Below, one piece after another: positions 52,759-60,618 of a stretch of 64,000 nt of DNA. The notes beneath the pieces were generated by a model. The model worked only from the letters and a program-made list of their open reading frames with translations, was not told the DNA's origin and made no database searches. Location: NCBI RefSeq assembly GCF_042680125.1, contig NZ_JBHTNY010000036.1. One strand, given 5' to 3'. Every line of letters starts with the position of its first letter. The first letter of the stretch is position 1. Position numbers and translations under genes: made by a program. Origin of the DNA: Robinsoniella peoriensis. GTDB lineage: Bacteria > Bacillota > Clostridia > Lachnospirales > Lachnospiraceae.

Positions 52759-54504
52759 ATGCCTATGAAAAAGGTATTTAAAGAGTTGGGTAAGTTTAAA
52801 GCGGCGGTTTTCTTCATTGCTCTGACGGTAATTGGGGGTGTACTTTGTAATCTGGGGCTGCCTGCTTATCTGTCAGACATTATTAATAAAGGAATACCAA
52901 CAGGTGATGCGGCATTTATTATCCGTACCGGAGGCGCTATGCTTATTCTCACGATCGTGGGGGCATTGTGCAATATTGCAACGGGTTTCTTTTCGGCACG
53001 GGTTTCTATGGGGATTGGCAGGCGGTTGAGAAGTGCGGTGTTTACGAAAGTTCAGTATTTTTCCAGGGCAGAGTTTGACCGTTTTTCTACGTCTTCTCTT
53101 ATCACCAGGACCAATAATGACATTACCCAGGTGCAAAATTTTATGAATATGTTCCTGCGCATAGTATTGATGGCTCCGGTGATGTGTGTCGGAGGTGTCA
53201 TCCTGGCATATTTAAAAAGCCCTTCTATGTCTATGGTGCTGTTTATTTCTATGCCGGTTATGATAGCAGCGGTACTTGTGATCGCACTGAGGTCAATACC
53301 ATTATCGAAAATCATGCAATCCAAGATTGATCAAATCAATCTGGTCATGAGAGAAAAACTCACAGGAATCCGTGTGATCAGGGCATTTGGAACAACAGAA
53401 CATGAGTCCGGACGTTTTTATGACGTAAATGAAAGCTTTATGAAGAATTCTATGCGGATGCAGCGAATCATGGGAACCCTGACGCCTGTACTTAGTCTGG
53501 TTCTCTATGGTACCAATGTAGCCCTGCTGGCATTTGGCGGATATCAGCTTACCCGGGTGAATGGCATGCCGCTTCTGACAGGAGATGTAATTGCCGTGAT
53601 TCAATATGTTATGCAGATCATGATGTCTGTAATGATGCTGGCTTTGATTTTTGTCATGTATCCAAGAGCTTCTGTTTCTGCATCCAGAGTCAATGAGGTA
53701 CTTGATACTGAAGCAACTATTACGACAATAAATCCAAAAGAAGGATCAGCAGATAGAAGGGGATTCTTGTCATTTGAACATGTCACTTTTTCTTATCCTG
53801 ATTCTGAAGAACCGGTTATACACGATATTTCCTTTGAAACGAAACCGGGCGAAACTACAGCAATTATTGGTTCTACTGGAAGTGGAAAATCTTCTTTAAT
53901 TAATTTGATTCTGCGGTTTTATGATGCCCAGGAAGGCAGGATAATGGTGAACGGGATGGATGTAAAAGACTATGATTTAAAGGAATTACGACGAAAAATC
54001 GGGTATGTTCCCCAGAAATCTTTTCTGTTTAAAGGAACGATTGAGAGCAATATTCAATTTGGTGATGAGCTGGCATCGGAGGACCGGATCGAGGATGCAG
54101 CTAAGATTGCCCAGGCATATGAATTTATTACTGCGAAAGAGGAAGGATTTGATACCGATATAACCCAGGGGGGCAGCAATGTTTCCGGCGGACAGAGGCA
54201 GAGGCTGGCAATAGCACGGGCTATTGTCCGAAAGCCGGAAATTTATATATTTGATGACAGTTTTTCAGCATTGGATTTTAAGACGGATCTGGCTTTGAGA
54301 CAGGCATTAGAGGAGGAGACCAAAGATGCCGCAGTGATCATCGTAGCCCAGAGAATCAGTACCATTATGAATGCAGACCGTATATTGGTTCTGGAAGATG
54401 GTTATTGTGTAGGAATGGGTACGCATAAAGAACTGCTGAATTCATGCGAAGTTTATAAAGAAATTGTACATTCCCAGTTAAGTGAAGAGGAGGCGGGAGC
54501 ATGA
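52759..54504 (+). CDS. Heterodimeric ABC exporter subunit with degenerate ATPase site
   Basis: A 581-residue fused membrane/ATPase exporter half (MdlA/BmrC-like). Six helices to about residue 310; Walker A GSTGSGKSS; signature VSGGQRQRLAIARA. The Walker B region is IYIFDDSFSALD, with Asp in place of the catalytic Glu, and the H-loop reads VAQRIST with Gln in place of His. So its own ATP site is probably non-hydrolytic, as in the degenerate half of heterodimeric exporters. AAGGAG ribosome site. ATGA overlap with the partner gene. Confidence 0.92.
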   Translation: MPMKKVFKELGKFKAAVFFIALTVIGGVLCNLGLPAYLSDIINKGIPTGDAAFIIRTGGAMLILTIVGALCNIATGFFSARVSMGIGRRLRSAVFTKVQYFSRAEFDRFSTSSLITRTNNDITQVQNFMNMFLRIVLMAPVMCVGGVILAYLKSPSMSMVLFISMPVMIAAVLVIALRSIPLSKIMQSKIDQINLVMREKLTGIRVIRAFGTTEHESGRFYDVNESFMKNSMRMQRIMGTLTPVLSLVLYGTNVALLAFGGYQLTRVNGMPLLTGDVIAVIQYVMQIMMSVMMLALIFVMYPRASVSASRVNEVLDTEATITTINPKEGSADRRGFLSFEHVTFSYPDSEEPVIHDISFETKPGETTAIIGSTGSGKSSLINLILRFYDAQEGRIMVNGMDVKDYDLKELRRKIGYVPQKSFLFKGTIESNIQFGDELASEDRIEDAAKIAQAYEFITAKEEGFDTDITQGGSNVSGGQRQRLAIARAIVRKPEIYIFDDSFSALDFKTDLALRQALEEETKDAAVIIVAQRISTIMNADRILVLEDGYCVGMGTHKELLNSCEVYKEIVHSQLSEEEAGA

Positions 54505-56288
54505 TTGAACAGACGAAGACGATTAATATAATGAAGATTTTCAGGAGACTGTTCTCTTTTATGAAGCCCTACCGGCGAGGTCTCTATTTTGCTATTGTGT
54601 CTATTATTGTGGCTTCTGTTTTTAACAGCCTCGGACCGTTTATACTGGGAAAGGCGACGGATGCATTAGCGGGAATTGTAGTTAACGGCGTTCCTGTATC
54701 CACTGGTATCCGGAAATTTATAACAATCTTAATCGTGCTGGGTGTGATTTATTTATTGTATTGCATCTTCAAGTATCTGAGTACTTTTATCATTGTAGGT
54801 GTGTCTGAAAAAACAATATTTGACCTTAGAAATAAAGTGGATGGCAAATTAAAGCAGCTTCCACTTAATTACTTTGATACAAACCCATACGGAGATATTT
54901 TGAGTCGGGTAACCAATGATATCGATACGGTTTCCACTTCTTTGCAGCAGTCCATTGATCAGATACTGACCTCTATTTCCACTGCTGTTTTTATATTAAT
55001 AATGATGCTGGTGGTCAGCCCTGCTTTGACTCTGATCGGAATAATAACGGTACCGCTGGCACTGATTATTTCCATGAAAATAGCCCACAAATCCCAGTTT
55101 TTGTTCCAGGAACAACAGGGGACAGTGGGAAAATTAAATGGATATGTTGAGGAAATGTATACGGGACATACGGTAATCAGCGCTTATGGAAAAGAACCGG
55201 ATATTATCCGCGATTTTGAAGAGACGAATGAGACACTGTACGCAGTTGGATGGAAAGCACAATTTTTATCGAGTCTTTTGCAGCCGATTACCCAGGCAAT
55301 GACGAATCTTGGTTATGTACTGGTTGCGGTGATCAGTGGATTTTTATGCATAAAGGGTGCTTTGACAATTGGCATGATACAATCATTTATTCAATATTTG
55401 CGTCAATTTTCACAGCCGATTACCCAGACAGTTCAGATTACGAATATTTTGCAGTCTACAGCAGCAGCAGCTAACCGCGTATTTGAATTTTTGGACGAGA
55501 AAGAAGAAATACCGGAAGAAACCAATCCAGTTTTTCCGGAAAAAGTTTCTGGAGAAGTTACCTTCAGCCATGTAAGCTTTGGGTATCTTCCGCATAAAAC
55601 GCTGATTACAGATGTATCGCTGGAAGTGAGACCTGGAAGCAAAGTCGCTATCGTGGGACCTACCGGTGCCGGAAAAACTACGCTGGTAAATTTGCTGCTC
55701 CGTTTTTACGACATCAACAGTGGAAACATTTTAATTGACGGCATTGATATTCAAAAAATGGGACGGGAGTCTCTTCGTAGTATTTTTGGAATGGTTTTGC
55801 AGGACACCTGGCTTTTCCAGGGAACAGTTATGGAAAATATCCGGTATGGAAGGCTGGATGCTGACGATCAGGAAGTTGTGGATGCCGCAAAAGCAGCGCA
55901 TGCAGATCATTTTATAAAAGCACTTCCCGGAGGATTCCAGATGGTTCTGGCTGAAGGCGCTGCAAACCTGGCTCAGGGAGAACGCCAGCTGCTTACCATT
56001 GCCCGTGCAATTTTGTCTGATTCACCGATTATGATACTGGATGAGGCAACCAGCTCTGTTGACACCAGGACAGAAGTACTGATCCAGAAAGCCATGGCAA
56101 GACTCATGAAGAACAGAACCAGTTTTGTGATCGCCCATCGGCTTTCCACAATCCGAGATGCCGATATGATCTTATATATGCAGGAGGGTGATATTAAAGA
56201 AGTTGGAACTCATGAGGAATTAATCCGTAAAAAAGGATTATATGAAAAATTGTATAATAGCCAGTTTGCACAAAATAATGCAGTTTAA
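54501..56288 (+). CDS. Heterodimeric ABC exporter subunit with canonical catalytic residues
   Basis: A 595-residue partner (MdlB/BmrD-like). Six helices to about residue 325; Walker A GPTGAGKTT; Walker B MILDEATSSVD with catalytic Glu; H-loop IAHRLST. Its signature is LAQGERQLL rather than LSGGQ, as expected for the partner that contributes the weak signature to the degenerate site. Together the two subunits form one multidrug or lipid exporter with a single working ATPase site. Confidence 0.92.
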   Translation: MIEQTKTINIMKIFRRLFSFMKPYRRGLYFAIVSIIVASVFNSLGPFILGKATDALAGIVVNGVPVSTGIRKFITILIVLGVIYLLYCIFKYLSTFIIVGVSEKTIFDLRNKVDGKLKQLPLNYFDTNPYGDILSRVTNDIDTVSTSLQQSIDQILTSISTAVFILIMMLVVSPALTLIGIITVPLALIISMKIAHKSQFLFQEQQGTVGKLNGYVEEMYTGHTVISAYGKEPDIIRDFEETNETLYAVGWKAQFLSSLLQPITQAMTNLGYVLVAVISGFLCIKGALTIGMIQSFIQYLRQFSQPITQTVQITNILQSTAAAANRVFEFLDEKEEIPEETNPVFPEKVSGEVTFSHVSFGYLPHKTLITDVSLEVRPGSKVAIVGPTGAGKTTLVNLLLRFYDINSGNILIDGIDIQKMGRESLRSIFGMVLQDTWLFQGTVMENIRYGRLDADDQEVVDAAKAAHADHFIKALPGGFQMVLAEGAANLAQGERQLLTIARAILSDSPIMILDEATSSVDTRTEVLIQKAMARLMKNRTSFVIAHRLSTIRDADMILYMQEGDIKEVGTHEELIRKKGLYEKLYNSQFAQNNAV

Positions 56289-56320
56289 GATAGACTAATC
56301 AGATGTTATATAAATATAAA

Positions 56321-56430
56321 AGGAGCCTGGCAGTTCATAGGATTAAGCGCTAAGGACTACCAGGTTCTTCCTGGTTACTCAGGAGTAGTTCGCCATGATA
56401 TTAAATCATAAGCGAACGAACTCTGGAGGG
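56321..56430 (+). ncRNA. Structured intergenic element, possible RNA or attenuator
   Basis: Overlapping hairpins: CCTGG-c-AGT (56326-56334) with ACT-a-CCAGG (56356-56364); alternatively ACCAGG with CCTGGT (56359-56375); then GTTCGC-ATGAT...ATCAT-GCGAAC (56388-56417). It lies between convergent genes with no coding potential. The mutually exclusive pairings are unusual for a plain terminator. It is unassigned to any known RNA family. Confidence 0.35.
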
Positions 56431-56567
56431 TAATCAAAATATAAAACTGTTAAAATATGATAGTATGATTAAACTTATCATGTTAACCAAGTGATTTACT
56501 TTTTCGCTGACCGTTTCTTCATTAAAACCTTAAACAAGTAAATATATACATAAAAATCCACATCTGA

Positions 56568-57455
56568 CTAAAGCAAAGTCATCCGGAATTGCTTCGGCGA
56601 AAGATTCTTATATATCTTAAATATTTTAATGAAATAACTGGATGTACTAAATCCAACGGTTACCGCTATTTCTGTGATGCTCAGAGGGGTGGAAATTAAT
56701 AATTTTTCAGCTTCGCTTACACGGATGTAGTTCAGGTATTCATTAAAGCTCATTCCCATAAGCCGATTAAAAGAACGTGAAAAATAACTGGAGCTAAGGC
56801 TGCATAATTCTGCCATTTCAGAAGCCTTTACCGGTTTTTCATAATTGACCGACAGATAGTTAAAAGCCGGGTTTAACATTTCGTACAGCTGCCGGTCCGG
56901 TTGTCTGTAATTATCCGGATGTTTTCCCGACCGGTGCCAATAGCGCAGTATCCATAAGAAAATGCTGCCGATATGGTTCTTAATGGCGAGCTCATATCCG
57001 TAGTCTCTTTCATGATTTTCTGTCATAATATTGTGAAATAACGTAGGAAGCATGGTGTCCCGGATCTCCGAATACGGGATTACTTTTTCATGTCTGGCAT
57101 CTTCGGTGATAAATGGTAGGATGTATTCCAGCTCAAAGTGGTTTTGGGACATGCGGTTGTAAATCAAATCCGGCATGAACCGCACAACTATATACTCGCC
57201 TCCATTTTCAGACAGGGAGTCAATCTGATGCACTTCATGAGAGTTAATTAAAACCAGATCTCCCCCGGTAAAGGAGTGATAGGAACCGTTTAGATATACT
57301 TTAAATGTACCCGAAAGGCCATAAAGCATTTCAATATAATCATGGTAGTGCGCAGGATAGACGATTCCGGCACAATTCCTGGTTTCCAGATGGCACAAAA
57401 ACTGGCACGGAACACCGTCTATATATACATTTTCTTCTTTCCAATAATGGATCAT
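56568..57455 (-). CDS. AraC-family regulator of the GH3 gene
   Basis: A 295-residue regulator. Cupin N-terminus with HYHDYIEMLYGLSGTFKVYLNG and GDLVLINSHEVHQ; AraC domain with ASEMAELCSLSSSYFSRSFNRLMG and ITEIAVTVGFSTSSYFIKIFK, then LSPKQFR. Start 57455 (MIHYWKEENV) has GGAAGG upstream; the longer open frame to 57551 is unlikely. It is divergent from the GH3 gene at 57609, which it likely activates. Confidence 0.88.
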   Translation of the reverse strand: MIHYWKEENVYIDGVPCQFLCHLETRNCAGIVYPAHYHDYIEMLYGLSGTFKVYLNGSYHSFTGGDLVLINSHEVHQIDSLSENGGEYIVVRFMPDLIYNRMSQNHFELEYILPFITEDARHEKVIPYSEIRDTMLPTLFHNIMTENHERDYGYELAIKNHIGSIFLWILRYWHRSGKHPDNYRQPDRQLYEMLNPAFNYLSVNYEKPVKASEMAELCSLSSSYFSRSFNRLMGMSFNEYLNYIRVSEAEKLLISTPLSITEIAVTVGFSTSSYFIKIFKIYKNLSPKQFRMTLL

Positions 57456-57557
57456 ATTTGTTCCTTCCTTTTTTAGATTTATAAAGCATACACAAAGGCT
57501 GTATGACAAAATTTTGCTATTTTTGAATGGAATTATTATATCATATAACAAAAAAAT

Positions 57558-57596
57558 GGGATATACTGATTTTACAAAAGATGTAAAAAATATCCC
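57558..57596 (+). promoter_or_regulatory. Nested inverted repeat at the GH3 ribosome site
   Basis: GGGATAT (57558-57564) pairs with ATATCCC (57590-57596); inside, TTTTACA (57570-57576) pairs with TGTAAAA (57582-57588). The outer arm ends one base before GGAGG. It could be a regulator operator in DNA or a translational hairpin in RNA. Confidence 0.6.
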
Positions 57597-57608
57597 GGAG
57601 GTAAAGAT

Positions 57609-60416
57609 ATGAGTAAGAATACAATAGGAGTTCCGTTGCCGGAGCTGGCCGATTACAGCAGAATTGCAGCCGCAGAAGGAGCAGTGTTATTGAAAAATGA
57701 AAACAACATGCTGCCGGTTTTAGAAGACGAGGTGGTTTCTGTATTCGGAAGATGCCAATTTGATTATTATAGAAGCGGTACCGGATCAGGTGGTGCGGTG
57801 AATGTAGAATATGTATGCAGTATTATTGATGGAATCCGCCAGAACAAAAAAATGAAACTCAATGATGAACTGGTAAAGCTGTATGAAGAGTGGATAGCCA
57901 AAAATCCTGCTGACGACGGAGGCGGCGGATGGGCAGCGGAGCCGTGGCATCAAAAAGAAATGATGATCACGGACGATCTTGCAAAAAATGCCCGGGAAAA
58001 ATCTGAAAAGGCGATTTTTATCATAGGCCGTACTGCAGGAGAAGATCAGGATAATGCAGATGCAGAAGGGGGATACCGTCTGACTCAGGAGGAAAAATCA
58101 AACCTTGAAGTTCTGACACGTCACTTTGAACAAGTTGCAGTTTTATTGAATGTTGCAAATATTATAGATATGAGCTGGGCAGAAGATTCTGCTTATCAGG
58201 ATCATATCAAGGCGATCCTATACATCTGGCAGGGAGGTATGACCGGCGGTCTTGCCGTTGCAGATGTCTTATCAGCAGAAGTAAATCCCAGTGGAAAACT
58301 GCCGGATACTATTGCCTACAGGCTGGAAGACTATCCTTCTACCAGCAATTTCGGAAGTAAAGAACAGAATTTTTATCAGGAAGATATCTATGTAGGATAT
58401 CGTTATTTCGAAACCTTTGCCCCGGAAAAAGTGCAGTATCCTTTTGGATTTGGATTATCTTATACAAATTTTGATATAGAAGTGGCAGAAGCAAAGTCCA
58501 CAGGTGATGGTGTTGATGCCAAAATAGAACTTGCAGTCCGCGTTAAAAATACAGGTGCCTATGCTGGAAAAGAAGTCATTCAGGTTTACAGCGGAGAACC
58601 CCAGGGAGTACTGGGAAAACCTGTAAAAGAACTGCGTGCATTTGCCAAGACTGAGAAGTTACAGCCAAATGAAGAAGCAACATTGCTTATTAGTTTTCCG
58701 GTTGCAGCTATGGCTTCCTATGATGACAGCGGCATTACCGGAAATAAATCCTGTTATGTACTGGAAGCAGGTGCTTATGAAATCTTTGTGGGCAACAGTG
58801 TGCGTGACTTAGTGAAAGCAGATGTAGATCAAAAAGGTGCATATATCATCGATTCACTGACCGTATCTGAGACTCTGGAAGAGGCAATGGCACCTGTAAG
58901 GGCTTTCCAGAGAATAAAACCGGGCAAAACCGATAGCAAAGGAATTTATCAAATTACACAGGAAGAGACCCCGCTGCAGACAATTTTACTGCAGGACAGA
59001 ATTACGGAGCGTTTGCCGGAAACAATGCAGCAGACCGGTGACAAAGGAATTAAGCTCAAGGATGTAGCGGAGGGAAAATCAGATATTGATGCTTTTATTG
59101 CCCAGTTAAACACAGATGAGCTGGCTTGCATTGTGCGCGGTGAAGGGATGAGCAGCCCAAAAGTAACTCCCGGGACGGCAGCAGCTTTTGGCGGTGTAGG
59201 TGATGCATTAGTAGCATATGGAATTCCCATCGCCTGTGCGGCGGATGGCCCTTCCGGAATTCGGATGGAAAGCGGATTAAAAGCTACGCAGATGCCCATC
59301 GGAACCTTGCTGGCTTCGTCCTGGAATATTCCAATGATGGAAGAATTGTATGAATTAGAAGGAAAAGAATTACGGAATAACGAAATTGATACCTTGCTGG
59401 GGCCGGGCGTGAATATACACAGAAACCCGCTGAACGGACGTAATTTTGAATATTACTCGGAAGATCCTTATCTGACCGGATGTTTTGCCTGCGCGGCAGT
59501 AAAAGGAATACGCAAATCAGGTTGTGTGGGTACAGTGAAGCATTTCGCAGGAAATAATCAGGAAACAGCTCGTTTCCATGCAGACTCTATTATTTCAGAA
59601 CGGGCACTTCGTGAAATTTATTTGAAAGCTTTTGAAATAGCAGTGAAAGAAGGTCAGGCAACATCCATCATGACTTCTTACAATCCGGTAAATGGTCATT
59701 GGTCAGCTTCTAATTATGACTTAAATACCACTATACTAAGGGGTGAATGGGGATACCATGGAATCGTCATGACCGATTGGTGGGCAATGATGAATGATAA
59801 CGTAAATGGCGGACCTGCAGATAAGAAAAACACTGCATTCATGGTACGGGCACAAAACGATATTTACATGGTTGTCAATAATAATGGTGCAGAAGTAAAT
59901 GCCATGAACGATAATACACTGGAATATCTGGAAAAAGGATGTCTTACGATAGGCGAACTTCAGAGATGTGCAAAAAATATATGCGAGTTCCTGATGCAGG
60001 TTCCTGCCTTTGAAAGAAAACCGGAAGAAGCAGCCAGAATTCAAAAATTTGCGGCAAAGAAGTCCACTGCAGAAGGTATAACAGAAAGCATAACAGCAGA
60101 CCAAACCTGTTATTTACTGTCTGAACTACCGAAGATCACACCGCAATATGGGGAAACCGTATGTCTGAAAGTAGAAAATCCTGGAATATACAGCATTGTA
60201 GGAGAACTTTCTTCACAGGGAACAAATCAGGCACAGGCAACTGTAAATATGATTTTAAATGGGGAAGTCATGACCACGGTCCAACTCAACGGTACCGATG
60301 GAAATAAAATCACGCAGAAGCTCATCAAGGTTGAACTGGAACCCGGTTATTATGAACTGCGTCTGGATTTGGTAAAGCCGGATATGACAATTGGCTGGAT
60401 TGAATTCAGAGGGTAA
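57609..60416 (+). CDS. Domain-permuted GH3 beta-glycosidase
   Basis: A 935-residue glycoside hydrolase of family 3 in reversed domain order. Residues ~15-240 are the GH3 C-terminal domain (EGAVLLKNENNMLPVLED, KAILYIWQGGMTGGLAVADVL), residues ~250-400 the fibronectin-III-like domain, and residues ~500-790 the catalytic TIM barrel. K644/H645 (VKHFAGNNQE) and the nucleophile Asp723 (VMTDWWAM) are intact. A C-terminal beta domain follows. Rumen and gut Firmicute beta-glucosidases show the same order. No signal peptide. GGAGG ribosome site. Confidence 0.9.
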   Translation: MSKNTIGVPLPELADYSRIAAAEGAVLLKNENNMLPVLEDEVVSVFGRCQFDYYRSGTGSGGAVNVEYVCSIIDGIRQNKKMKLNDELVKLYEEWIAKNPADDGGGGWAAEPWHQKEMMITDDLAKNAREKSEKAIFIIGRTAGEDQDNADAEGGYRLTQEEKSNLEVLTRHFEQVAVLLNVANIIDMSWAEDSAYQDHIKAILYIWQGGMTGGLAVADVLSAEVNPSGKLPDTIAYRLEDYPSTSNFGSKEQNFYQEDIYVGYRYFETFAPEKVQYPFGFGLSYTNFDIEVAEAKSTGDGVDAKIELAVRVKNTGAYAGKEVIQVYSGEPQGVLGKPVKELRAFAKTEKLQPNEEATLLISFPVAAMASYDDSGITGNKSCYVLEAGAYEIFVGNSVRDLVKADVDQKGAYIIDSLTVSETLEEAMAPVRAFQRIKPGKTDSKGIYQITQEETPLQTILLQDRITERLPETMQQTGDKGIKLKDVAEGKSDIDAFIAQLNTDELACIVRGEGMSSPKVTPGTAAAFGGVGDALVAYGIPIACAADGPSGIRMESGLKATQMPIGTLLASSWNIPMMEELYELEGKELRNNEIDTLLGPGVNIHRNPLNGRNFEYYSEDPYLTGCFACAAVKGIRKSGCVGTVKHFAGNNQETARFHADSIISERALREIYLKAFEIAVKEGQATSIMTSYNPVNGHWSASNYDLNTTILRGEWGYHGIVMTDWWAMMNDNVNGGPADKKNTAFMVRAQNDIYMVVNNNGAEVNAMNDNTLEYLEKGCLTIGELQRCAKNICEFLMQVPAFERKPEEAARIQKFAAKKSTAEGITESITADQTCYLLSELPKITPQYGETVCLKVENPGIYSIVGELSSQGTNQAQATVNMILNGEVMTTVQLNGTDGNKITQKLIKVELEPGYYELRLDLVKPDMTIGWIEFRG

Positions 60417-60466
60417 AAAAACAATAAATATTCATATATAATTTTACAATTATAGTACTTTCAGGG

Positions 60467-60550
60467 AAACTCCTGGGAAATTCATCCGGTATAAGCTTTC
60501 TGCTTAGCCGAAAGGATTTGCCTGGAGTTTTTCAATTTTTATTTTTTCAT
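60467..60550 (+). terminator. Branched terminator after the GH3 gene
   Basis: AAACTCC (60467-60473) pairs with GGAGTTT (60524-60530); inner TAAGC-TTTCT-GCTTA and ATCC/GGAT. A long T-rich run follows (60529-60550). Confidence 0.75.
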
Positions 60551-60618
60551 TTTGTCAAATGCCTGTCACATGAATCCTTTATGGTATGTAATGTACAAAT
60601 TTAAAGGAGGGTTAATAA

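Noticed and set aside
52759..56288. Two copies of one homodimeric ABC exporter
   Set aside because: Asp for catalytic Glu and Gln for H-loop His in the first, and a weak signature in the second, show a heterodimer.
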